64,000 nucleotides of DNA from Budorcas taxicolor (taxonomy: Eukaryota; Chordata; Mammalia; Artiodactyla; Bovidae). Where the stretch lies: assembly GCF_023091745.1 (NCBI RefSeq), contig NC_068913.1, positions 18,308,001 through 18,372,000 on the forward strand, in the 5' to 3' direction. Both the position numbers and the translations under genes were made by a program. This document shows positions 55,474 to 64,000 of this stretch, piece by piece. Every line of letters starts with the position of its first letter. The first letter of the stretch is position 1. Under the pieces are notes generated by a model. It saw only the letters and a list, made by a program, of their open reading frames with translations, made no database searches and was not told where the DNA came from.

Positions 55474-57984
55474 ATGTGTTAAAAAGTACTTTCTATCTTC
55501 ATGGCGCTAAAATCACACTTCCTTGATAGTAAAAAAGCCATGCAACCCCAAAATGTGTGTGATGTGTGTGTATTTCATCCCTGGACTTGTCTTTCTGTGA
55601 GCAGAGTTTGAACACACACACAACCCCATTACAATCTTGTTGTTGTATCTGACTATATAGATAATGTCGTATGTAAATAAAGTCTCTAATTAATTTTTAT
55701 GACCTTGGCAGCCTTTTGCAATTCTTTTTCTTTAGCACCATTGTGTATAGAGTTACCATAATATTAAAATTTTTCTAACAAATTGTATCTCTTAATCTGC
55801 TAAACCCTTTCCAATCTGTGGCACCTTAAAAATCTTTGTTTTCTTTTGAAATCTTTTCTCCCTTAAACAGGGAAATTTTATAAGTAGGTGGCATGATAAC
55901 ATCAGTAAAATTTAAAAAATTTCTCAAGATTTAACCTGTTATAAGCTGTCTTTAGATAGCGATTTGCAAGGTGCCTGAAAATGCATAGTCTGAGAATTTA
56001 TGTTTGGACTTCACCTTTTAAAATAATTAAAATAGTAGTTCATCGGTGGACAGAGAGTATAAAATTCTTCAATAATTCCAGTTTATTCATATTTTCATTC
56101 TTGCTGCCATCATCTCCTTTATATTCTGACTGCATTTCTTAAGTATTCCCTAAAAGCTGTAGGAGAACTTAACCTTCTCTCTTCCAGAGGACAAGAGAAG
56201 GCTGACAGGGGATGCTCTAAAGGGGGCTTATCTATATCTTTCCGTTTTCCAATTGAGCAATCCATTTTTTGGCTATTTCAGTTTTATGATTAACACAGAG
56301 CAGAAACACAATTTCATCCATATCACCTTAGTCAGATATGTAAGCCAACAGGTGTTGCTTTATACAATGAGAGGATTCCCACTACTGATCACAGAGAACT
56401 TCTTTTTATTATAGTCTGGAAACCCAGCATTTCTCTGGTTTTGTGTGTGGGTAGCCAGAAGAGGTCTCCAAAAGTCAGAAGTCATGTCTTCCCTTTGCTT
56501 TCTTATGGGTAAATTGTAGAGGTTTCTTGCTACAGATTATGCACTTGGCATCATGTTTACAAGCACAGCAGACGTTTCCACTTAGTTGCAGGATGTGTTT
56601 CCAAAGACAAATTAAATCTTTTCCACTGAGAGCAGAGAAATCTTTTTCTTCCTAGCCAGAAAAGATCTAGTTAGCTTATGTTATGCACAGACTCCCCCAT
56701 ATTATGGCATAACTTTCTTATCGTGCATCTTCTGAAATGCCACGTACGTGATTGGGTATAGTCAGGAAATGGGTGGTACAGCCAAATAACCCTGTACTAT
56801 GAGCGACTGAACCGAACTGAACTGATGCTGGAGGCAGCCTGGAACCAGGAACTTGAGAAATCAGGTGTAACAGTGCTTCACATTTCTCTTTTCCTTTGAA
56901 GACTAGGGCAAATTTCTCAGTAAATGCTGGTGTTGTTGCAACATCCTCCTCAAAAAAATCCCCCACTTCCCCTTCAGTCAAGGAGCTCTTCATGTGTGAG
57001 GGTGATTTCCAATACCTGTGCTCAGGTTAGGCTCTTATTTACCAGCCTGGAGGCCTGCTGGTTATACACACCAGGAAGCGCTTTGGTGCTCTCTTGGTGT
57101 ATTTTGGTGCTATGAACTTCGCAGTCAGTGTTCTCTGCTGAAGAGCCCTGCAAGACACCACTCCAGTGTTTACCCTGGCTCTCCTTCCTGTTTCTGGCAG
57201 CCACTCTCATCCTGTGTGTGGCAGGTCAGTGGCACCGGGGTCTCGGTCATCGCCGGATCCGCCCATCCTCTTGGAAGTCAGGGAGCCCATTGTACTGCGG
57301 CATCTCTCACCAGTGTCCTGGTCTTAGGCAAAAGCACTTAGGTGCTTCTCAGACATGCTGGCCTTCTTCTCACACTGTATTTCTCAAGGCCTGGGCTAAT
57401 GAAATGTCAGATCCCCTTGGGGACGTAGTTAGAGGGCAGGTGGCCGATGAGTTACCTGTGATTAATCCATTCCAATATTATTTCATGAGCTCTTGTGTAT
57501 CTTCCAATTTAAGAGTGCTTTTTTTTTAATGGCCTCTCCAGTTCATTTTATGTTGTCTACTGCTATGTTTAAGTTTCAGGAAAGTCTTCCAAACACCAGT
57601 TAAAGCCACTTGTAGCAGCTTGAATTAGTTTATCCTATCCAGGATCTCTGGTGAATATACTCATGCTGTGTACACTTGTTTGAGCATCTTTAGAATTCAT
57701 TTCCACACATATTTCTGAGATTTTTGTAGATTCTAGCAATTCCATTGGTGTATAAACTCCAAAAGTGATTGATGTTGTCATTGTATGCCCAAGACATTCT
57801 GGGATCTGACTCTAGTTATAAGACTAGTGGTGTAGAGGAGTGAAGGATAAAGAGAATTGGTTTTTCCTTGCAAAGAAAGTTCTTCATATGCGGTTACTGA
57901 AGTATCTTCAGGTAGTAGGGGCAGCTTCACCAGACAAGGGTGGCAGCTGAAGGTTTAAGGTACATAAAAATTCTCCAAAACTTC
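55474..57984. other. Unique-looking interval
   Basis: No transposon is recognised except a tiny BovB tail at 56801-56825. A TG-rich stretch lies at about 55552-55572. Overlapping open frames at 56924-57529 (up to 133 codons) show no known domain. Confidence 0.4.
56801..56825 (+). mobile_element. Ultra-short BovB 3' tail
   Basis: GAGCGACTGAACCGAACTGA plus ACTGA is the last ~25 bases of BovB, including its ACTGA-repeat tail, alone in unique sequence. It could be an extremely 5'-truncated insertion. Short length limits certainty. Confidence 0.55.
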
Positions 57985-58345
57985 CTGTATGTTTTACTCA
58001 GCTTGGGTTGACAAAACAAAATACTATTGAGTGAGTGGCTTACACAGGAATTTATTTCTCATAGTCCTGGAGGTTTGGGAGTCCAAATAAAAGTGGTGAC
58101 AGTTAACACAATTTTTAGGCGAGGGCTTTCTTTCTGGATTATAGACAGCTGCCTTCTCACTCTGTCCTTACATGGTAGGGCGAGAGAGAGCAGTTTCTCT
58201 CTGAGGACCCTAATACCAGCATGAGAGTCCCATCTGCATGACCTCATCTAAACTTAATTACTGCAAAAAGGCCCCGTCTCCAAATACCATCACATTGGGG
58301 TTTGGAGCTTCAACACAGGACTTTCAGAGGGACACAGTTCAGTTA
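57985..58345 (-). mobile_element. MaLR-type LTR remnant, antisense
   Basis: The inverted order CAGGAATTTATTTCTCATAGTCCTGGAGG, then GCCTTCTCACTCTGTCCTTACATGG, TGACCTCATCTAAACTTAATTAC and AAGGCCCCGTCTCCAAATACC ends at GGGGTTTGGAGCTTCAACAC. It matches MST/MLT1-like LTRs read backwards. Confidence 0.65.
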
Positions 58346-58794
58346 ATAGCATCATAAATCCTCAGTATAATTCTCAAAGCCCATTGACTTCCCAGTGACT
58401 GTCCTGATTTTCACATATGACACATAGTGAACATGTGAGTTCAAATGATGTTGTGATTCAGTAATTTACAGGATAAACATCCTCAATTGTTGTTAGTTTC
58501 TGACTGCCCCTGGTTGTTTGCATCCCTCTCTCAATATTTGAAACTCCAAGTGTAAGTATTTGATTGGTTGAGCCTGTGTGGCCATCACGTGCCTTGGTTG
58601 TCTTCCATAATGGGAATCAGGGCACTAAATTCTTTACCTATTGGGATCTAACCTTACTAAATCAGGAAGATGTTCAGATGCTGGGTAGCGAAAAATCCCA
58701 ATTGTTTCCTTTAATGATGTTCAGTTATTTTTCTTTGATTTTCTTGCCATTTTCAATGGCGCTGATAAATAGTAAGGCTTCCACTTATTTTCTA
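58346..58794. other. Unique-looking interval
   Basis: No repeat is recognised with confidence. An old LTR-related piece is possible near 58530-58680 (TTGAAACTCCAAGTGTAAG). Confidence 0.35.
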
Positions 58795-58950
58795 AGATAG
58801 AGTCTCAGAAGTAAAGTTTTGATGTCAAAGGTTTTATACAAAATTTTAGGATATGTGATATATCTGTCAAGTTGCTTTTTTAGAATTTCTATACCAATTT
58901 ATTCTCATTTCAGCAATGTTTGAATGATCCCATTTCACTGTGTCCTTACT
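58795..58950 (-). mobile_element. Old L1M fragment, antisense (tentative)
   Basis: GTTTTGATGTCAAAGGTTTTATAC, TCTGTCAAGTTGCTTTTTTAGAA and ACCAATTTATTCTCATTTCAGCAATG parallel the inverted L1M ORF2 end. Strongly decayed. Confidence 0.45.
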
Positions 58951-59159
58951 CCCAATGACCTAAGGTGTTTCCTTCTGTCAACAGTCTTCTATTCTTTCTT
59001 GAAAACATCAACGTTTTATCTTTTAAAGAAAACTTGGCATTTCCCTCATTCCTGTTTTTATTTCTCTGCTTTCTTCTTAAGAATATATATAGTGAAAAAC
59101 GCACACACTCTCACTTCTGTTGTATTCCTGCCCCTTAGTCTGATTATGAGAGAATGTCA

Positions 59160-59515
59160 AACCCAGTCTAGATATTCTGCAAGAGAACTGGCCTTCAGAA
59201 GTGCCAACATTGTTCAAAAAACAAGGACTTGGACTGTTCCAGACTAGAGGAGACTAAGGAGACAGGGCAACTAAATGCAAAGTGTGGTCCTAAAGGGGGT
59301 CCTGGATCAGAAAAAAAGGCTATTTTGGGAACACCAGTGAGATCTGAATAAGGTCTCTAGATTAGCTAATAATGTAATATCAATGTTCATGAGAATTGTA
59401 CTGTGCTTATATAAGATGGCCACATTAGGGGAAGCTGGATAAAGGGTGTATTGTACCTTTCTGTACTATTATTCTGGCTTTTATATAAATCTAAACATTT
59501 AAAATAAAAGTTAAA
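59160..59515 (+). mobile_element. Old L1M 3' end, sense
   Basis: GAGGAGACTAAGGAGACAGGGCAACTAAATGCAAAGTGTG, then GGGGTCCTGGATCAG, TTGTACTGTGCTTATATAAGATG, AGGGGAAGCTGGATAAAGGGTG and CTGTACTATTATTCTGGCTTTTA, ending in an A-rich tail. This is the L1ME-like 3' UTR order. Confidence 0.72.
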
Positions 59516-60398
59516 TATTTCAATATATAAATTTTTTGTTTATAGAAAATGCTGTATGTATAATGTCATGGAAGACACAGCAATGGATGGAGATACTGTC
59601 TGGACTCTGGAGCAGAAAGGCTTTTCACTTCTAGATTTTCTCATAACTCTATTTTACTCCAAATCTTTGTTCATCACTGTGTGGTAGACTTGGCCATTTC
59701 TCTTAAACCTGCGTGGGAGGCTTATCTAACTCTCGGAGGCTTTATAAAAATCCATCAGTGAGATTCCACAGGCTGAAATACTCGCTCCTCTCTGCAGCCT
59801 TGCTCTAGTCTGCTTCTGCTTATTCACTGTCTTCTTCTCCAGAACATCCCTACCTGCCAGTCCCTCCCTCCTTAGGACGGCTCCTTAGTGTTTCCGAGAA
59901 AATGAATCCAAGTTCCTTGTGAAGCATATTTGATTTGCGGTTGTTGTTGCTGTTGACTATTGACCTTGTCTTTGAAGAACACTCCCATTGTGAGGGACTT
60001 TCAAGCAGTGTCCAACCTGTCCATTTGTTTCGGCAGCGCCTTGGGGACTGTGCCGGCTTTCTCGTCCCTGCCTTCTGGCGTGAATACAGACAGCGGCCCG
60101 AGATCACGGTGCTTAGGGGCCCCTCCTGCCTCGGGAGAAAACCGCTCACTGAAGAACATTCTTAATGATTCCTGTATGCCCTTGGACATCATTATCTCTG
60201 TAAGACGGTCAGGATAGGGGTTGCGGTCTGCAGTTCACACAGTAGCTTTTCCACAGTGTGGCCTGTGGATCACCTGAATCAAAAGTTCCAGGAGGGCTTA
60301 GAGAAGTGCCCATTCATTTCACTCCTGTCAGGCCCATTGTTGTGTCAGAATCACTGACATCACCAAGAAATCTTTGTTGTGTCAGAACCATCTTCGTT
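59516..60398. other. Unique-looking interval, partly CpG-containing
   Basis: A moderately CpG-containing stretch at about 60030-60145 (CGGCAGCGCC, CAGCGGCCCGAGATCACGG) yields overlapping frames on three phases (63-99 codons) without known motifs. At 60222-60345 a faint hAT/MER-type resemblance is seen (CACAGTGTGGCCTGTGGATCACC). Nothing is firm. Confidence 0.35.
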
Positions 60399-60410
60399 CT
60401 TCTCTTATTC

Positions 60411-60770
60411 CTTTTTTATGTTTAAAAAAAAATTATTCATTTTTGGCTGTGCTGGATCTGTGCTGCTGCTCAGGCTTTTCTCTAGTTACGTCAAGCAGGG
60501 GCTGCTCTCTAGCTGCAGTGCCAGGCTTCTCATTGTGGTGGCTTCCCCTGTTGCAGAGCACAGACGCTAGGGCACAGGCTTCAGCAGTGGTGGTTTCGAG
60601 GCTCTAGGGCTCAGCAGTTGTGGCCCGTGGGCTTAGTTGCTCTGCAGCATGTGGGGTCTTCCTTGATCAGGAATTGAACACGTTGGCAGGTTGGGTTGAA
60701 TACATTGACAGTGGCTTGTCTCCTGCATTGGCAGGTGGATTCTTTACCATTGAGCCAACAGGGCAGTCCT
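60411..60770 (-). mobile_element. CHR-type SINE, antisense, with 12-bp TSD
   Basis: The inverted element shows AAAATTATTCATTTTTGGCTGTGCTGG at its tail end, the body GGCTTCTCATTGTGGTGGC and GTGGCCCGTGGGCTTAGTTGC, and the inverted head GGATTCTTTACCATTGAGCCAAC at the right. CTTCTCTTATTC at 60399-60410 and 60771-60782 is a perfect TSD. An insert of about 30 nt lies in the head region (near 60690-60715). Confidence 0.85.
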
Positions 60771-60782
60771 CTTCTCTTATTC

Positions 60783-62243
60783 TTGATTGACAGGTGTTTT
60801 TTTTTTTTTTCCTGAAAATGTAACTGAAAACTGAAAATAATGCTAATGTTTACTCAGAATTTGAAGAAAATGTTTGATGACAAGAATTTTCCTGGGAGAC
60901 TTGTTTCTTTCTAAATCTGGAACTGTAATTGGAGAGATAGCCAGAAAGTTTGAGTCAGAATCTCTTGGTATGAAAGCAAAGAATCTGTATTTTTAAATAA
61001 GGATTTCATACCTTTGTTATGTTTTGTTTTGTCTTTAGCCACAAATACTTCATTCCGTATTTGACTTTTCTGGGCTTTGTTTTCACACCTCTGCTTCATG
61101 GGAAGAATAGTTAATTTATTCTCTGAGAATACAAAGAAAAGCCAAGGTCCCTTCTTTCAAGCAATTGTCACAGACAAGTAAATAGTCAGTTGCACACTAC
61201 GTGGGGAGGGCTGCGGTGGAGGAGACACACAGGGAGGCGCTGGCTCAGCCCAGGGACACTGGGCAGGGCTTCCTGCAGGAACTGACACCTGGGCAGGCAG
61301 GGCTTGAGGGCGGCAAGTGTGTGTGTGGTTTCTGCTCTGTGTCTGTGTGCATAGGCATGCCTCTTACTCTCTCTGTTAGATTTACGTCATCCGTTTCTTC
61401 TCTGCTATTTTTGGTTCTACTAGTTAAAATCTCATAAAATCCCATTTGTTTCTTACATCCCACCTCATTTCACCCTCCTTCTTTATTTCTTTAACTAAAC
61501 CTTTCTGAGAAACCAAACCTTTCATCTCCATTGGCTTTGATCTAGCAGATTTCTCCACCACTTACTCCTTCTGTCCCAATTTCTTCCTCTGCTCCCTTGT
61601 TCTGTTGGACTTTGAATGAGTCTGTGGGTATTTTCCTTCAGATCTTTGCACTCCCACACCCTGGACAATGGGCCCCATCAGTGACTAAAAGGGCTTGTCT
61701 CTAACACTGAATGGCAATCAGTGAGGAGGTATTATTGCCCCAAAACATGCAGTGACTTCTGTCCACTTCCTATTGGGAATCAGGAGCAGATGATTTGCCA
61801 CAACCCTCTTCTGCCACAGCTCTGCCCAAAGTCAAGTTCTCACAGTCTGCCTGCTGCCTTGTTGAGATGAGTGAAGGTTGCCATATTGCCAACCCTCCAA
61901 AAATATTTAAAGACTTGTTCATAAAGTATCTGTCATATTCAGAGATCTCTGGATTGAATCTGTTAAGGAATTTAAGGTGACGGTTATTTTGGGGTCAGTT
62001 GCTACCTTCTTTAGGGTATTCCCAGCCCATTGGCAAATTACCTTCTGCTTGGGCCTCTCCATGCCTTCTTTCTCCTTTTGGAACCATACACATCTCAATT
62101 TCCTTTTTATTCTCTCCCTTGAGGTTGGTTTTGAGGTAGGGCACATGTCAGGTAGTGAACCATTAAATATTGCAAAGGGGTTGAACTAAGGAGAGATTTA
62201 AAATGTGGTCAGGAAGGGGGCCTCAAGTTTTTGCCCATTTGTT
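60783..62243. other. Unique-looking interval
   Basis: A run of T lies at about 60796-60810. At 60946-61010 a short hAT/MER-like fragment is possible (GAGTCAGAATCTCTTGG). The 61200-61345 stretch is G-rich. Open frames of 60-78 codons have no known motif. Confidence 0.4.
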
Positions 62244-62251
62244 AATTCAAA

Positions 62252-62449
62252 AGGCTTCCCTGGTGGTTCAGATGGTAAAGAATCTGCCCGCAATGTGGGA
62301 GATCCCTGGATTGGGAAGATCCCTGGAGAAGAAAATGGCAACCCATTACAGTATTCTTGCCTGGAGCATTCCATGGACAGAGGACCCTGGCAGGCTATAG
62401 TCCATGTGGTTGCAAAGAGGCTGACATGACTGAGCAACTAACACTAGTC
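62252..62449 (+). mobile_element. Bov-tA SINE with 8-bp TSD
   Basis: Head GGCTTCCCTGGTGGTTCAG to tail GAGCAACTAACACTAGTC. A short deletion removes part of the GGTTCGATCC box. AATTCAAA at 62244-62251 and 62450-62457 flanks it. Confidence 0.92.
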
Positions 62450-62949
62450 AATTCAAATGGCCAACATGTAATTGAATTAACAGAGTCAGTCCTTGCAACT
62501 GAAACTTTCAACTAAACCAAAGTTATTTTCTGCCAAAAAATATTAGACATTCTTTTTATAAAATTCAAATCATTGTGTGAACACATCCTTGTAATAGTCT
62601 TCTTAGTTCTGAATTAAAAATTTTAGGTTGCAAGTTTATAGGAGTAATGAGGTAAGCAGCGGGGAGAGGAAGAGACAAGCCAGACAGAGATAGGAGAGAG
62701 AGATTGGCTAGGGGTTGAAAAGGTTTGGTTGTTGTTATTCAGTTGCTAAGTCATGTCCTACTCTTTGTGACCCCATGGACTGCAGAATGCCAGGCTTCTC
62801 TGTCCTCTACTATCTTCCGGAGTTTGCTCAAATTCATGTCCATTGAATGGTGATGCTATGTAACCATCTCATTCTCTGCCGCCCTTTTCTCTTTTTGTCT
62901 TCAATCTTTTTCAGCATCAGGGTCTTTCCTAAGGAGTTGGCTCTTTGCA

Positions 62950-63523
62950 TCAGGTGCCAAAGTATTGGAGCTTCAGCCTCAGTCCTTTCAATGAATATTC
63001 AGGATTGATTTCCTTTAAGATTGATTGGTTAGATTTCCTTGCAGTCCAAGGGACTCCCAAGAGTCTTCTCCAACATTGCAATTTGAAAGCATCAATTCTT
63101 TGGTGCTCAGCCTTCATTATGGTCCAACTCTCACATCCATAAATGACTATCGGAAATACCATAGCTTTGACCAGGTGGAACTTTGTTGGCAAAGTGATCT
63201 GTCTGTTTTTTAATACACCAAGTTTGTCATAGATTTCTTTCTAAGAAGCAAGCGTCTTTTAATTTCATGGCTGCAATCACCATCTGCAGTAATTTTTGGA
63301 GCCCAAGAAAATAAAATTTTTTAATAAATAAATTAAAAAAAAAGAAAAGAAAATTTGTCACTATTTCTAACTTTTCCCCTTCTATTTGCCATGAAGTGGT
63401 GAGACCAGATGTGATGATCTTAGCTTTTTGAATGTTGAGTTTTAAGCCAACTTTTTCACACTCCTCTTTCACCCTCATCAAGAGGCTTTTTAGTTCCTCT
63501 TTACTTTCTATCATTAGAGTCAC
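62950..63523 (-). pseudogene. BovB ORF C-terminal remnant
   Basis: Minus frames at 63227-63523 (from MIESKEELKSLLMRVKEECE, just after the YADD position) and 62950-63192 (C-terminal, residues VIYGCESWTIMKAEHQRID and CWRRLLGVPWTARKSN) carry the BovB polyprotein end. The frames are offset and interrupted by the A/T-rich insert, so it is not translated as one protein. Confidence 0.85.
63305..63354. repeat. A/T-rich insert within BovB
   Basis: Where BovB normally reads GAAAATAAAGTCTGTCACTG, this copy carries about 35 extra bases (TTTTTTAATAAATAAATT, A9, GAAAAGAAAAT) before TTGTCACT. AAGAAAAT-like sequence stands on both sides, so it could be a tail-only retro-insertion or a slippage expansion. 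Confidence 0.7.
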
Positions 63524-63695
63524 ATGTCTGCATATCTGAGGTTGTTGATATTTCTCCCAGAAATCTTGATTCCAGCTTGTGAGTCATCCAGCCTGGCATT
63601 TCACATGATGTACTCTGGATATACATAGATTAAGCAGGATTACAATATATAGCCTTGTCGTACTCCTTTTCCAGTTTGAACCAGTCGATTGTTTC

Positions 63696-64000
63696 ATGAT
63701 TCAGACTTAAAGTGAAGAAAGTAGGGAAAACCACTAGACCATTCAAGCATGACCTAAAACAGATTCCTTACGATTATACAGTGGAAGTGAGAAATAGATT
63801 CAAGGGATAAGATCTGATAGACAGAGTGCCTGATGAAAAGTGGACGGAGGTTCGTGAGATTGTATAGAAGACAGGTTTCAAGACCATCCCTAAGAAAAGG
63901 AAATTCAAAAAAGCAAAATGGCTGTCTGAGGAGGCCTTAAAAATAGCTGTGAAAAGAAGGAGCAAAAAGCAAAGGAGAAAAAAAAAGCTGTACCCATTTG
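63696..64000 (+). mobile_element. BovB upstream segment, inverted, runs off window
   Basis: The sense strand reads GACTTAAAGTGAAGAAAGTAGG, then CCACTAGACCATTCAAGCATGACC, TGATAGACAGAGTGCCTGATGAA and GGCTGTCTGAGGAGGCC. This is the BovB stretch between endonuclease and RT. It comes from upstream of the 62725-63695 part but lies on the opposite strand, as in 5'-inverted LINE insertions. The outer end is beyond the window. Confidence 0.88.

Larger units (their letters stand above)
62725..63695 (-). mobile_element. BovB LINE 3' segment, antisense
   Basis: The plus strand begins with the inverted BovB terminus (GGTTGTTGTTATTCAGTTGC) and runs through the C-terminal ORF and post-RT region to the RT neighbourhood near 63690. 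The YADD-coding site near 63520 is disrupted by small indels. An A/T-rich insert sits at 63305-63354. Sequence then switches abruptly to BovB in the opposite orientation. Confidence 0.92.

Noticed and set aside
56924..57529. Overlapping frames up to 133 codons, considered as a possible exon or gene fragment
   Set aside because: Several phases overlap with no known domain, and I cannot demonstrate splice sites or homology.

Overview
The window is nuclear DNA from a ruminant, almost certainly a pecoran (bovid-like). The evidence is its transposable elements. It is full of tRNA-Glu-headed Bov-tA SINEs, has BOV-A2 copies with AGC/CTG tails, several RTE-type BovB LINE fragments, and a 5'-truncated L1 of the ruminant L1_BT type. 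BovB together with Bov-tA/BOV-A2 is a ruminant signature. Older mammalian layers are also present: MIR, L2, MaLR-type LTRs, MER5-like hAT elements and L1M fragments. Family names come from recognising sequence, not from a database search.

I found no convincing protein-coding exon, RNA gene, CRISPR array or bacterial-type gene. Long open frames are mostly shadows of retroelements (SINE heads read as short proteins, BovB and L1 ORF2 pieces) or of a GC-rich patch at 54.2-54.8 kb where stop codons are rare. The window looks like intergenic or large-intron sequence. A GC/CpG-rich patch (54.19-54.45 kb) and some repeat-poor, CpG-retaining blocks (14.9-15.6 kb, 46.4-46.8 kb) are the best candidates for regulatory function.

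Layout. 0-6.5 kb: Bov-tA, an antisense L1 with a clear 11-bp target-site duplication (TSD), and a sense BovB invaded by a Bov-tA and by a BOV-A2 carrying a pure (CTG)20 tract. 6.5-16.5 kb: MIRs, Bov-tA copies, an old LTR split by a Bov-tA, a repeat-poor block. 16.5-20.7 kb: MaLR LTR, older L1 containing a tandem Bov-tA pair, hAT relic, MIR, antisense L1. 20.7-26.5 kb: mostly unique, with a MIR split by Bov-tA, a long polypyrimidine tract and an L2 end. 26.6-31.2 kb: the longest BovB (2.1 kb, antisense), abutting an old LTR that contains a younger solitary LTR, then MIR, MaLR and L2 remnants. 31-45 kb: hAT relics, dinucleotide repeats, BOV-A2, two BovB fragments, two old L1/HAL1-like segments, MER5A-like, L2. 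45-50 kb: repeat-poor. 50-62 kb: scattered Bov-tA, GC patch, MaLR and L1M remnants, a CHR-type SINE. 62.7-64 kb: a BovB whose 5' part is inverted and which runs off the window end.

The elements share no pathway beyond their biology. BovB and L1 encode (or encoded) reverse transcriptases, and the SINEs are non-autonomous and were mobilised by them. Nesting order gives a relative chronology: MIR/L2/MaLR/hAT oldest, BovB and older L1 intermediate, Bov-tA/BOV-A2 and the L1_BT-type copy youngest. I did not find a new biological system. The findings are structural leads.
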